Notes: generated from the sequence alone by a model not told the origin. DNA of 64,000 bases from JARDZU01 sp050741975 (GCA_050741975.1 JBOGET010000077.1:6244-70243); one strand, 5' to 3'. Numbered from the stretch's first letter, positions 37,468 to 45,681 are shown. Made by a program: numbers and translations.

Positions 37468-37875
37468 TCACCACCGCTCGACCAGGTACTCACGGCCCGG
37501 GGGCGGGTCGTAGGGCTCGGGCCAGAAGTCGGTCACAGTGGTGATGAGACCGTCGTCGAAGGTGAAGAAGGCCATGGCGTCGGCAGGCTCGGAGCCCTCG
37601 ACATCCCAGATGAACCAGGCCACACCGTTCTCCTCATCGGCGATGACGGTCCTCATCCTCAGGTGCCACTCTCCCGGGTATTCCTGATTGAAACGCAGAT
37701 AGCGGTCCCGGCCCCTGATCCGCTCCCTGGTCTGGGGGATCTCGTAGACCACCTCGGGATGGATCAGGCCGGACCATGCCCCCCAGTCCCGGTCGTCCAA
37801 TCTCTCGATGAATTGGGTGACCAAGGCTCTGTTGTCGGTCATGAGGGCGAAAGTTAACCGGGGCCGATCACTCAT
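37468..37875 (-). CDS. SnoaL-like (NTF2 superfamily) protein
   Basis: 135 aa. The NTF2-fold pattern runs from NRALVTQFIERLDDRDWGAW through HPEVVYEIPQTRERIRGRD to FFTFDDGLITTVTDFWPEP. Such proteins bind or convert small hydrophobic molecules, and this one cannot be assigned further. The start at 37875 overlaps the TadG-like gene by 4 nt; ATG 37842 (MTDNRALV) fits family N-termini better. Neither has a ribosome site. Co-transcription with the tad genes is possible but functional linkage is doubtful. Confidence 0.85.
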   Translation of the reverse strand: MSDRPRLTFALMTDNRALVTQFIERLDDRDWGAWSGLIHPEVVYEIPQTRERIRGRDRYLRFNQEYPGEWHLRMRTVIADEENGVAWFIWDVEGSEPADAMAFFTFDDGLITTVTDFWPEPYDPPPGREYLVERW

Positions 37876-38258
37876 CGGCCGAGCCAGGCCCGCGGCTCGA
37901 ACTCGGCCCTCGCCGTCTTTCCCACCTTCACCTCACCGAACAGCGGAACGTCCACCGTCAGGACGACCGAGACGGAGACCACTCGTGACCTGAGCGTGGC
38001 GTCGACCGGGCAACGGCAGCTGATCAGCCTGGCGCCGTTGCGGGAGGCGAACTCGGCCGCCAGGTCCCCTGGACCGCCTGCCCCGGCCGGCGGGTAGGTC
38101 GCCACCGCGGCGGCCAGTGCCGCCGCTTCGGCTGCCGTCGCCGCCTTCTCCCGCGCGTCGAACAGGACACCCAGGGCCGCCGTCGCCACGCCGATGGTGG
38201 CGATCAAGGCGCAGAGACCGATCATCAAGATGGTCATTGCGCCTCGATCGCCGGTCAT
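37872..38258 (-). CDS. TadG/TadE-like pseudopilin-like protein
   Basis: 128 aa. A short cytoplasmic N-terminus (TGDRGA) leads into one membrane helix (MTILMIGLCALIATIGVATA) with the small-residue pattern of actinobacterial Flp-locus TadE-like proteins (compare Rv3654c). The rest, with two Cys (SCRCP), would be outside. It is the last gene of the Tad cluster and overlaps the TadE gene by 4 nt. Confidence 0.82.
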   Translation of the reverse strand: MTGDRGAMTILMIGLCALIATIGVATAALGVLFDAREKAATAAEAAALAAAVATYPPAGAGGPGDLAAEFASRNGARLISCRCPVDATLRSRVVSVSVVLTVDVPLFGEVKVGKTARAEFEPRAWLGR

Positions 38259-38698
38259 CTCTCGGTGCGCATCGTTGCCCTGGCCGACAGCTCGACCCCC
38301 ACGCTGGGAGGGAAGGGCCGACCCAGCGCGTACCGCATCGACAGCGAGACGCTGGCGACCGCCCCGACCCGTGACGGCCGCTCGACAGACACTCGAGCAC
38401 CCTGGCGCATCTCAGGGGCGAGGGCCGCCAGCACGGCCTCGACCGCCTTGGCCGGGTCCGGTGTCGTGGCAGCCACCCGTGCCCCTTCCCGCACCGCCCC
38501 TTGCATCTCGATGCGCGCCCTGGCCACGCCAACGAGCTGGATCGATGCGACCACGACCAGAATCACGATGGGCAGGACGAGGAAGAACTCCACCGTCAGG
38601 GACCCGCGCTCGTCCCTCAGAATCTGCCTGCCACCCAGTCGATCACCTTGCCGAACAGACTCCCCAGCAATCCGTTCCCGCTTCCCGACTGGAGCCAT
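38255..38698 (-). CDS. TadE-like minor pilin
   Basis: Up to 147 aa. The core is RDERGSLTVEFFLVLPIVIL, a TadE-type N-terminus with the conserved Glu in the membrane helix, followed by RARIEMQGAVREGARVAA. The start is uncertain: the family would begin shortly before RDERG, but no ATG, GTG or TTG occurs there. ATG 38698 inside the upstream pilin gene is the nearest standard codon, giving a large overlap; a CTG or ATT start is possible. Confidence 0.8.
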   Translation of the reverse strand: MAPVGKRERIAGESVRQGDRLGGRQILRDERGSLTVEFFLVLPIVILVVVASIQLVGVARARIEMQGAVREGARVAATTPDPAKAVEAVLAALAPEMRQGARVSVERPSRVGAVASVSLSMRYALGRPFPPSVGVELSARATMRTER

Positions 38699-38808
38699 CT
38701 CAGGGCGATGATGGCCAGCGCGGTTGCGGCCAGGATGACGAGGAAGTACTCGACGGTGCCTTGCCCACGGTCCTCCCGTGTCGCAATCCAAGTGAGTATC
38801 CGAGCCAT
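38617..38808 (-). CDS. Small Flp-type pilin (DUF4244-like)
   Basis: 63 aa from ATG 38808, chosen because GGAGAG precedes it by a few bases. The sequence EDRGQGTVEYFLVILAATAL has the type IVb prepilin pattern: basic leader, Gly before the cleavage site, then Glu and Tyr at +5/+6, followed by a hydrophobic helix. It is likely the main pilin subunit. No prepilin peptidase gene lies in the window. Confidence 0.85.
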   Translation of the reverse strand: MARILTWIATREDRGQGTVEYFLVILAATALAIIALRWLQSGSGNGLLGSLFGKVIDWVAGRF

Positions 38809-38858
38809 TTGCTCTCCTTTCCCCGGTTGCCGACCGGTTGCGGGGAGAAGTGCGGATC

Positions 38859-39398
38859 TCATGACAGTGGCCCCGAGAGCTCTTCGAAGAGCCGGATCAT
38901 GGAAGGGGCATAGAGAAGTAGGACCAATCCGGGGAGCAGAAGCAAGGTGATCGGGATCATCAGCCGCACCGGCAGGGAGCGGGATCGGGCCACTCGGCTT
39001 GCCTTCTCGGCGGCGATGTCGGCCTCGATCATGGACCGGACAGTGTCGCCGAGGGCGGCACCCGACCTCTGGGCCCGAGCCAATTGGGCGAGGACACCCT
39101 TGATCTCCCCGGTCACCGCCAGGACGGCCTGGGTCAGGCCCGAGATGGTGGCGACCCGCGCCGCCAGCACCAGCTCACGATGTTCCGGGAACACGGCGGC
39201 GACGGTCTGCAGCGCCCCGAGGACCGAGCGCCCGGATCGCAGCTCGACAAGAAGCACGATGAGGACCGGCCGGAGAACGTGGGGGCGGCGGCGCAGCCTG
39301 CGATGAAGACGGATCGCACCGTGGACGCCGATGGCGAGGGCCGCACCAAGCATGCCGGCCAAGGCGAGACCCACCGAGCCGACGATCACGAGGGTCAT
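38859..39398 (-). CDS. tadC: Type II secretion F-family protein TadC-like
   Basis: Inner-membrane platform protein, 179 aa from ATG 39398 (GAGGAG upstream). Contains the F-domain block ALQTVAAVFPEHRELVLAAR and LAQLARAQRSGAALGDTVRS, then two C-terminal helices (PITLLLLPGLVLLLYAPSM). Overlaps tadB by 4 nt. Confidence 0.88.
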   Translation of the reverse strand: MTLVIVGSVGLALAGMLGAALAIGVHGAIRLHRRLRRRPHVLRPVLIVLLVELRSGRSVLGALQTVAAVFPEHRELVLAARVATISGLTQAVLAVTGEIKGVLAQLARAQRSGAALGDTVRSMIEADIAAEKASRVARSRSLPVRLMIPITLLLLPGLVLLLYAPSMIRLFEELSGPLS

Positions 39399-40036
39399 CT
39401 CGTTCTCCTCAGGATCAGGGTGGAGACGACGAGCCCGGCGCCGACCAGGCCCAGCCCGATCAGGGCGGCGGCTCGCTGTGACGAGTGTCTCAGGAAAGGC
39501 TCCAGCTCGCCGCGGGACAGCACCCACCCCGCGGCGAGAAGCGGAGCAATGAGGAGGACGGCGCCGGTCGCCCTCGCCGGAGCCGATGCGATCGAAACTT
39601 CATGGGCCACCTCGATCTGGGCCAGGGCCAGACCCCCGATCTCGTCGAAGAGCGCTGCCGGCGACACGCCGAGACCGTCGGCGCGGGCGAGAAGAGCGCC
39701 GAGCTCGGGCCCGATCTCGGTGAACTCGGCCCGCGCCGCCCGGGCGATCTCCTCCATCGACGCTCCGGCCCGGCATCGCTGGGCCACCTCGGTTGCGTCC
39801 ACGGAGAAGGCCGCCTTCTCCAGACCGGAGCGAAGCGAGGCGCCGGCCCGTAGCTCCCCCGACACGGCTTCGCAGAAACGTGCCGCTCGCAACGAGAGAC
39901 CTGGTCTCGCCCGCCACCAATGCACCGCGACGAGACACGCCGCCGGCAGCGGGGCCAGAACCGCGAAGAGCAGAAGGGCGAGGCGTCTCAAGTCGGCCCC
40001 GAGCGCAATGCCGAATGCGATGGCCAACCACGTCAC
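39395..40036 (-). CDS. tadB: Type II secretion F-family protein TadB-like
   Basis: Platform protein partner of TadC, 213 aa. Start GTG 40036 overlaps the tadA stop by 4 nt (GTGA). Hydrophobic N-terminal segments are followed by the F-domain AVSGELRAGASLRSGLEKAA and AEFTEIGPELGALLARADGL, with C-terminal helices. Longer frames upstream read into tadA and are rejected. Confidence 0.88.
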   Translation of the reverse strand: MTWLAIAFGIALGADLRRLALLLFAVLAPLPAACLVAVHWWRARPGLSLRAARFCEAVSGELRAGASLRSGLEKAAFSVDATEVAQRCRAGASMEEIARAARAEFTEIGPELGALLARADGLGVSPAALFDEIGGLALAQIEVAHEVSIASAPARATGAVLLIAPLLAAGWVLSRGELEPFLRHSSQRAAALIGLGLVGAGLVVSTLILRRTR

Positions 40037-41085
40037 GAGGGACCCTCGATGCCTTCGGGGCCGACGGCGGCGATCCCGGAGACCACCCGTGAGCCGTCTT
40101 GGCGCTCCATCTGGACCACCAGGTCGATGGCGGCGAGGAGCTGTCGTCTGACCGCCAGCTCCGAGGTGTCGCCGGCGGAGAGGGCCAGGGTCTCCAGTCT
40201 CCACAAGGCTTCCTGTGGCGTGTTGGCGTGGATGGTCGACAGCGACCCGCGATGGCCGGTGTTCAGCGCCCAGATCAAATCGAGGGCCTCCTTCCCCCGC
40301 ACCTCGCCCACGATGATTCGATCGGGCCGGAGCCGGAGCGCAGAGCGGAGCAACTGGCGGATCGTGATCGCGCCCATTCCCTCCGGATTTGCCGGGTGGG
40401 CTTCCAGTCGGACCCTGTGCCCCGGGATGCGCAGCTCGGCGGCGTCTTCGATGGTCACCACCCGCTCCCCGATCGGGATGAGGCCGGCGAGCAGGTTGAG
40501 CAGAGTGGTCTTGCCGGTGCCGGTCCCACCGGAGACGAGGACCGTCCTCCTCTCGGCCATCGCCTGGGTGAGCGTCTCCACCTGGGCAGTGGTGGCGCTG
40601 CCCACCGTCACCAGCTCATCAAGAGTCGCCACCGTCTGGGTGAAGCGCCGGATGGCGATGACCGGGTGGTCCACGGCCGCAGGCGGGATCACCACATGGA
40701 TCCGGCTCCCGTCGCTGAGCCTCGCGTCGACCATGGGCGACGAGCGGTCGACCCTCAGACCGAGCGGGGCAATGACCCGTTCCACGGCGGCGAGCATGTC
40801 GGCCTCGCCGGCAAACCGGGCGTCGACCCGGGTCAGGACACCACCCCGGTCCACCCATATGTCATCGGGCCCGTTGACCAGGATGTCGGTCACCATCGGG
40901 TCAGCCAGCAGTGGTTCCAATGGGCCCAGGCCGAGGACGCGGTCAGCGATCTTCCCGGCCCACTGCCGGGCACGACCGGGCGAAGAGAGCGACAGGAGAC
41001 GCTCGGCCTCCTCGGTCACCTCGGACCGGCGCAGGGGCACCTGGCCGGCAGCGATGTCTCCGACCACCCGTTCGATCACGCCCAT
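40033..41085 (-). CDS. tadA: Tad pilus assembly ATPase TadA/CpaF
   Basis: Secretion ATPase driving pilin assembly, 350 aa from ATG 41085 (GGGGGA six bases upstream). Walker A is VSGGTGTGKTTLLN, the Asp box is VVTIEDAAELRI and Walker B is RIIVGEVRGKEALDLIWALN with HRGSLSTIHANTPQEAL. The N-terminal helical domain is short. It overlaps the upstream TadZ-like gene. Confidence 0.95.
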   Translation of the reverse strand: MGVIERVVGDIAAGQVPLRRSEVTEEAERLLSLSSPGRARQWAGKIADRVLGLGPLEPLLADPMVTDILVNGPDDIWVDRGGVLTRVDARFAGEADMLAAVERVIAPLGLRVDRSSPMVDARLSDGSRIHVVIPPAAVDHPVIAIRRFTQTVATLDELVTVGSATTAQVETLTQAMAERRTVLVSGGTGTGKTTLLNLLAGLIPIGERVVTIEDAAELRIPGHRVRLEAHPANPEGMGAITIRQLLRSALRLRPDRIIVGEVRGKEALDLIWALNTGHRGSLSTIHANTPQEALWRLETLALSAGDTSELAVRRQLLAAIDLVVQMERQDGSRVVSGIAAVGPEGIEGPS

Positions 41086-41639
41086 GGCATCCCCCAAACA
41101 GCCGCCCAGGCCCGGACCCATCTGGCCCGGCCGGCCGACCGCCCCGAGAGCATCCGTCGCACCACCGTGCCTCTGAGCCGGGGCAGCACCGGCCCCGGTC
41201 CCGTTGGTCGAACTCCGGCGGCCATCGGCTGCCACACCGCCGGTCCCTGCTCGACCGGCCGGAGGAGACCGGGAAGGAGGGGACGGACGGGGACAGTCGG
41301 GCCGGCCCACTGCCCTGGATGGCAACGAACCACGATCGCCGGCCAGTTTGCAGCCAATGCCTCGATGGCAGGTCTGGTCTCGTCGACGGGCATCGGGCCC
41401 GAGGACAACAGGGCCACGCCGGCCCGCCCCGGGCTCAACTCGGTCAGGGTGGGCCCCTCAATCCCCAGGTCGGACAGGGTCCTCCCGCTGTGTAGGGTCA
41501 GGTCACGACAAAGGTCGATCACGAGGGCGCTGCCCGCCACCTGGGCCAGACCCAGTGCCGAGAGCAGCGACAACACCGGGTCGGCCGAGGCGACCCCGAG
41601 AACACCAAACCCACCGGGCGATCTCCCCATCCCCACCAT
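41076..41639 (-). CDS. Degenerate ParA/TadZ-like protein at head of tad cluster
   Basis: 187 aa. FGVLGVASADPVLSLLSALG, then ALVIDLCRDLTLHSGRTL and GVALLSSGPMPVDE follow the strand order of MinD/CpaE-type proteins, but the Walker A lysine loop is absent. The C-terminal 60 residues are Arg/Pro-rich. M. tuberculosis has a CpaE-like protein (Ssd, Rv3660c) at the same place. If homologous, this one cannot bind ATP normally. Assignment is tentative; the frame overlaps tadA by 10 nt. Confidence 0.65.
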   Translation of the reverse strand: MVGMGRSPGGFGVLGVASADPVLSLLSALGLAQVAGSALVIDLCRDLTLHSGRTLSDLGIEGPTLTELSPGRAGVALLSSGPMPVDETRPAIEALAANWPAIVVRCHPGQWAGPTVPVRPLLPGLLRPVEQGPAVWQPMAAGVRPTGPGPVLPRLRGTVVRRMLSGRSAGRARWVRAWAAVWGMPWA

Positions 41640-41699
41640 GGGCTCGAACGTATCGAGTCGGGTGGGGGGCTACAAGACCCTTGGCGGCGGACTTTGTGC

Positions 41700-42041
41700 C
41701 TACAAGTCGGCCGGCAGCTGCACCACTTGCCATCGGAATCCGGCGGCGGAAACGGCCTCGATCAGACCGGCGGGGGAGTCGACCCCGTCGGGAAGCGCCG
41801 ACAGCACCTCGCCGTCGAGGAGAAAGGCGTCCACGGCCCAAAGTCGGTCCCGGTCGAGATGGCGAATGACGGCGTCGTCTTCGATCTGCTTCACCGCCTC
41901 GGTCACCTGCACCACCAGAAGGGCCGGGGCAGGGGTGTCGACAGGAAGACCTCCGACCTCTATCGGCTCGCCACGATGGTCGATGACGACCCTGTCCTCG
42001 CTGCTTCTCGCCAGCCGGCGCAGGTCGTGGGAAGTGATCAC
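41700..42041 (-). CDS. Conserved-looking protein of unknown function, divergent from ispD
   Basis: 113 aa from GTG 42041. It reads VITSHDLRRLARSSEDRVVI and ALLVVQVTEAVKQIEDDAVI, soluble and acidic, with no motif I recognise. The start is chosen because a TACTTT box ends 6 nt before the GTG, mirroring the ispD promoter on the other strand. It precedes the tad cluster by 60 nt on the same strand, so it may be its first gene. Confidence 0.65.
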   Translation of the reverse strand: MITSHDLRRLARSSEDRVVIDHRGEPIEVGGLPVDTPAPALLVVQVTEAVKQIEDDAVIRHLDRDRLWAVDAFLLDGEVLSALPDGVDSPAGLIEAVSAAGFRWQVVQLPADL

Positions 42042-42047
42042 GTCCAA

Positions 42048-42057
42048 AAAGTACTCT
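42048..42057. promoter_or_regulatory. Overlapping divergent -10 boxes for ispD and the 41700-42041 gene
   Basis: TACTCT (42052-42057, plus) is followed by six bases and GTG 42064 of ispD. TACTTT (42053-42048, minus) is followed by six bases and GTG 42041. The boxes share AGTACT, so polymerase can occupy only one at a time. Both messages would start at the G of GTG. Confidence 0.5.
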
Positions 42058-42063
42058 CGGCCC

Positions 42064-42720
42064 GTGATCGACCGAGTGATGATCGTCGTCGCCGCCGGCA
42101 GCAGCCTCAGGTTCGGGGGAGACAAGCTGATGACTCCCGTGGGCGGTCTGCCTCTGGTCGCCCATGCCGTCGCCGCGGTGAAGGATCATGTCGATCGGTG
42201 TGTCCTGGTCGTGCGAATGGACCAGATCCCCGTCCTCGACGAGCTGGAACTGGGCGTCCCCCTGGTCCCCGGAGGCCCCACCAGGACAGCAAGTGAGATG
42301 GCAGGGCTCAGCGTCATCGCCGAGCCGGCACGTCTGATCGGTGTCCATGACGGGGCCCGACCCCTGGTACCCGCCTCCCTCGTCGAGACCCTGTTCGAGA
42401 CGGCGGCCCGGGTCGGGGGGGCGGTCCCGGTCCTGGAGCCGGGGCTCCCTCTCGTCAACAGGTCCGACCTGTCGCCGGTTGAGGGTGCCGTCGTCGCTCA
42501 GACCCCCCAGGTATTCCGCGGCGAGCAGTTGCTGGCCGCCTATGCCGCCGCGGCCAGGATCGATTACGAGGCCCAGGACACTGCCGAGGTTGCGCAGAGG
42601 TTCGGCACACTCGACATCGCGGCTGTGCCCGGTGACCCGGGCAACCTCAAGGTGACCCGGCCCGGGGACATCGAGGTGGTCAGGTCGGCCCTAGAGACTT
42701 CTCGTAACGAACCTCGGTGA
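42064..42720 (+). CDS. ispD: 2-C-methyl-D-erythritol 4-phosphate cytidylyltransferase
   Basis: MEP-pathway enzyme supplying isoprenoids (used by the polyprenyl synthetase), 218 aa from GTG 42064. The nucleotide-binding N-terminus is MIVVAAGSSLRFGGDKLMTPV, followed by VHDGARPLV and the metal-binding region GAVVAQTPQVFRGEQL. A usual ispF partner is not adjacent. Its last 41 bases overlap the convergent GNAT gene tail to tail. No Shine-Dalgarno; leaderless start likely. GTG 42076 and ATG 42079 are alternatives. Confidence 0.92.
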   Translation: MIDRVMIVVAAGSSLRFGGDKLMTPVGGLPLVAHAVAAVKDHVDRCVLVVRMDQIPVLDELELGVPLVPGGPTRTASEMAGLSVIAEPARLIGVHDGARPLVPASLVETLFETAARVGGAVPVLEPGLPLVNRSDLSPVEGAVVAQTPQVFRGEQLLAAYAAAARIDYEAQDTAEVAQRFGTLDIAAVPGDPGNLKVTRPGDIEVVRSALETSRNEPR

Positions 42721-43225
42721 GATCGGAGCCACCGATGTTCTCGATCCTGATCGGCTTGCCCAGAGCCCAGCCCTGACGCTCGTAGAAGACCCGGGCCCGG
42801 GTGTTCCGATCCAGCACCCAGAGCAGGGCACGATCCTCGCCGGCCTTCACCAGCGCCCGCTCACCTGCGGCGAGTAGGTCGCGGCCCATACCGACACCCC
42901 AATGCTCCGGGGCCAGGTAGAGAGAGTAGACCTCGCCCCAATCCGGATCGGTGGACGGGCCCACGGTGCAGAAGCCTGCGATCACGCCGTTAGCTTCCGC
43001 CACGAGCACCCGGCCCCTGGTCTGTCTCAGTATCCGGTTCCAGCTCTCGGTTCGATTCTCAGTGGTCAGCGAGTCGAGGAAGGACTGGTCGATCAGCCCC
43101 TGGTACGTGGTCTGCCAACTGGTGACATGGACCCGGGCCATGTCCGCGGCATCCTGAAGTCGGGCATCCCGAATGAAACTAGACTCCGTGCCGGCCGGCG
43201 CCTCTCGACGGACCCGAGGTGCCAT
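42680..43225 (-). CDS. GNAT-family N-acetyltransferase
   Basis: 181 aa. Acetyl-CoA binding motif A is LYLAPEHWGVGMGRDLLAAG and motif B-like NTRARVFYERQGWALG. The N-terminal IRDARLQDAADMARVHVTSW is typical. Acceptor unknown. One base separates it from the stop of the cyclase-like gene upstream, so they are probably co-transcribed. The 3' end overlaps ispD by 41 bases. Confidence 0.9.
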   Translation of the reverse strand: MAPRVRREAPAGTESSFIRDARLQDAADMARVHVTSWQTTYQGLIDQSFLDSLTTENRTESWNRILRQTRGRVLVAEANGVIAGFCTVGPSTDPDWGEVYSLYLAPEHWGVGMGRDLLAAGERALVKAGEDRALLWVLDRNTRARVFYERQGWALGKPIRIENIGGSDLTEVRYEKSLGPT

Positions 43226-43226
43226 G

Positions 43227-44243
43227 TCAGGTCACCACCTCGAACAAGGGGACCGGGTTGGCCAGCCCTTCGAGTCGGAAGGCATCGACGGGCTCGAATC
43301 GAGCCCCATCGGCGATATGCACCACCGCCTCCGTGACCAGGATCTGCCCGGGTCGGGCCACATCGGCCACCCGCGCGGCCAGATTCACGGTCATTCCGAA
43401 CAGATCGCGGTCCCTTTCGACCACCCCGCCCACGTGAACACCGGCATGAGCCTCGAGCCCGAGCCGGGTGCTCAGATCGGTGACGAGCTCAACCGCCGCA
43501 TCGACCCCTGCTCCGGGTGGCGGCGCCAGACCTCGTGACGCCAGGACCTCCTCGAAGTTGGCCACGATCCCCGAGGTAACCAACTCTTCGAAGAACCTGT
43601 CCATCAGCCAGAGTGCCAATCGGGGCAGAAGACGAGCCAGCGCCACCCCGGCATCGATCATCTCGCTCGGGTACTGGTCGATCTCTCGACGAAGCCATCT
43701 CTCCCGAGCCGGAGCCGCGATCGCCTCACTGAACAGCTCGGGCCATCCCATCGTCCAGAGACGCGTCCCTTCCCCCACCAGACGGGCCGCCGGCAACACA
43801 GTGTCGTCGTCGCCCCTGGTGCGCCAGATCCGGAAGAAGTCCTCCAGCAACGACTCCTCGGCCAGGGGAAGATGGGCCGAGGGTTCGGGGTAGGGCAGAC
43901 CGAACACCTGGTAGATGGCGGGCCGGAGGTCGGAGGCGCCTTCACCGAGCCCGGAGCCGAACTCATCGAAGGTCAGGGCAGACCTCTCGCCGGTCTCACC
44001 GAACTCGTACCGATCGAAGTGATCGAGGCTGAAGCTCCCCGTCGCGAAGGCCGCTTCGATCTGCTTCTCAGTGAATCCGGCGGCGAGCAGGGCGGCGACG
44101 ATCTTCACCCTGAAAACTTCTCCGTAGGCGAACGTCTCAGGAGTGTCAGGGTGGAGGATCCCGAGCCCGACCAACCGGGAGACGCGGTCGGTGGGGACGC
44201 CGGTCTCGAAGGAGAGCTCGGCCGAGGAGTAAGTCCTCGTCAC
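43227..44243 (-). CDS. Adenylate-cyclase-like protein lacking the catalytic first half
   Basis: 338 aa from GTG 44243. An N-terminal MerR-like/helical region (FETGVPTDRVSRLVGLGILH, VKIVAALLAAGFTEKQIEAA) precedes a class III cyclase C-terminal part: AHAGVHVGGVVERDRDLFGM, TVNLAARVADVARPGQILVT. The usual upstream block with the metal-binding Asp residues (DLxGFT...GD) is missing; the sequence passes straight from ASRGLAPPP to GAGVDAAVELV (near 43508-43527). Cyclase activity is therefore unlikely. A TACGAT box 6 nt before the GTG suggests a leaderless message. Confidence 0.85.
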   Translation of the reverse strand: MTRTYSSAELSFETGVPTDRVSRLVGLGILHPDTPETFAYGEVFRVKIVAALLAAGFTEKQIEAAFATGSFSLDHFDRYEFGETGERSALTFDEFGSGLGEGASDLRPAIYQVFGLPYPEPSAHLPLAEESLLEDFFRIWRTRGDDDTVLPAARLVGEGTRLWTMGWPELFSEAIAAPARERWLRREIDQYPSEMIDAGVALARLLPRLALWLMDRFFEELVTSGIVANFEEVLASRGLAPPPGAGVDAAVELVTDLSTRLGLEAHAGVHVGGVVERDRDLFGMTVNLAARVADVARPGQILVTEAVVHIADGARFEPVDAFRLEGLANPVPLFEVVT

Positions 44244-44249
44244 CCACTG

Positions 44250-44255
44250 ATCGTA
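44250..44255 (-). promoter_or_regulatory. Predicted -10 box, cyclase-like gene
   Basis: TACGAT, six bases (CAGTGG), then the GTG start at 44243. No ribosome site. Confidence 0.45.
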
Positions 44256-44283
44256 ACCCGTGCCTGGTTTCAGGCAGTTCGGC

Positions 44284-44823
44284 TCACCGAGCGGACGGCT
44301 CCTCCTCAGGAGCGGACTGAGCTCGGTCGCCGTCGACTTCTTCGTCGCCATCGCCCTCGTCCCGTCCCCCGAGCACCCAAAAGGCCAGGACGGAGAGGGA
44401 CGCCGCCCCGAGGGCGACCCCGAGCCACAGCCAACGCTGGGTCCCCGGGCTTCGCACCTCGCTCTCCGTGGTCTCGGGGGAGAGGGGGTCCGGGCCAAGG
44501 TCGACTCCGATAACGGTGAGTGACACAGGTTCGGACAGGGCGCCCGGGTTGCCCAGGGCTTCGAAGACAACCACGTAGTCGGCCGGCTTGATCTCGGTGG
44601 TCACGCCATACGTCCCGTCATCGCGAGGGACCATGGGGATGGTGACGGTGTCCTCCTCGGGGAGAGCGAGATGGACGACAACCGAGTCGGCAGACACTGC
44701 AACTTCGACGCGCAGGTCGACGATCATGGATTGCTCGGACGCGGAGACCACTGTTGCCGTGGCCGCCCCAAAACCGGCGCCCAGCTCGACCGCGAAGAGG
44801 AACAATGCGGCGAACCTGATCAT
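44284..44823 (-). CDS. Exported protein with C-terminal membrane anchor
   Basis: 179 aa. Signal peptide (RFAALFLFAVELGAGFGAAT), an outer domain of ~100 residues with beta pattern (SADSVVVHLALPEEDTVTIP; GTYGVTTEIKPADYVVVFEA), a single helix (WLWLGVALGAASLSVLAFWV) and an acidic cytoplasmic tail. The Ig-like/CopC-like look of the outer domain is only an impression. It is just upstream of the cyclase-like gene (40 nt). TAGCAT lies 8 nt before the ATG. Confidence 0.8.
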   Translation of the reverse strand: MIRFAALFLFAVELGAGFGAATATVVSASEQSMIVDLRVEVAVSADSVVVHLALPEEDTVTIPMVPRDDGTYGVTTEIKPADYVVVFEALGNPGALSEPVSLTVIGVDLGPDPLSPETTESEVRSPGTQRWLWLGVALGAASLSVLAFWVLGGRDEGDGDEEVDGDRAQSAPEEEPSAR

Positions 44824-44880
44824 CGATCGGGATGCTACCCCTCCCCGGATGCCGGGCCCGTGCGGCCGGATCCCGACTCG

Positions 44881-45666
44881 CTACAGCCACTCCCCCCGCC
44901 TCTCGAGCACCTCCTTGAGGAGATCCGGGCGATCCGTGATGATGCCGTCGACACCCAGGTCGAGCAGCTCGATCATCTCGGCCGGATCGTTGACCGTCCA
45001 CACATGGACCTGGAGCCCTCGGGCATGGGCGGTATTGACCAGTCGACGATCGACCACCGCCAGCCCACGGGAGCGACGGGGAAGCTGGAGCGCCGTGGCC
45101 TCGCATTCGACCCCACGGCCGATCTTCGAGGAGAAGACCCAGGACCGGCTCAGTGCGGCTCCGGTCGAGGTGGCGACCCGGCCTCCAGAAGCGACCCGGA
45201 ACTCCTCGAGCCGGTGATCGGCGAAGGACCCGACGATGAGACGGTCGTGCAGGTCGAGCCGCTCGATCAATTGGCTGAGCGGTCCGACCAGGTCGTCGGT
45301 TTTGAGATCGACCACGAATGACACGTCGGGAAATGCGAGGAGGGCCTCCTCGAGGCTGGGTACCCGGAGGCCGCGGCCACGAAAGAGATGGCCCTCCACC
45401 CCCAGGTGCCGGTAACCGGCGTCCAACAGCGCGAGCTCATCGAATGTGAGGTCACTCACCGGCCCCGAGCCATCGGTCGTTCGGTCCACGGTGTGGTCGT
45501 GAAGACAGACGAGCACGCCATCGGAAGTGAGGTGCAGGTCGGTCTCCAGGTGGCGGAAGCCCAGGGAGACCGCCCCGGAAAAGGCCTCCATGGTGTTCTC
45601 GGGCCAGAGCAGACGACTGCCCCGGTGGGCTATCGCAATCGGTGGGCGCCAGCGCTCGGGGCTCAT
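44881..45666 (-). CDS. Glycerophosphodiester phosphodiesterase
   Basis: Hydrolyses glycerophosphodiesters to sn-glycerol-3-phosphate, 261 aa. The active site motif AHRGSRLLWPENTMEAF and METDLHLTSDGVLVCLHDHT-type block (LETDLHLTSDGVLVCLHD) carry the catalytic His and Glu/Asp metal ligands. The C-terminal VHVWTVNDPAEMIELLDLGV then DGIITDRPDLL is typical. No signal peptide, so it is cytoplasmic. Confidence 0.95.
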   Translation of the reverse strand: MSPERWRPPIAIAHRGSRLLWPENTMEAFSGAVSLGFRHLETDLHLTSDGVLVCLHDHTVDRTTDGSGPVSDLTFDELALLDAGYRHLGVEGHLFRGRGLRVPSLEEALLAFPDVSFVVDLKTDDLVGPLSQLIERLDLHDRLIVGSFADHRLEEFRVASGGRVATSTGAALSRSWVFSSKIGRGVECEATALQLPRRSRGLAVVDRRLVNTAHARGLQVHVWTVNDPAEMIELLDLGVDGIITDRPDLLKEVLERRGEWL

Positions 45667-45681
45667 TCCAGGCGCAAAGTA

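Noticed and set aside
35923..37857. 644-codon plus-strand frame opposite polX, ybaK and the SnoaL-like gene
   Set aside because: Antisense to three well-supported genes; composition rich in Gly, Asp and His typical of a shadow.
40099..42063. N-terminal 650 codons of a plus-strand frame ending in IspD
   Set aside because: Only the part from 42064 is IspD; the rest is antisense to tadA and the TadZ-like gene.
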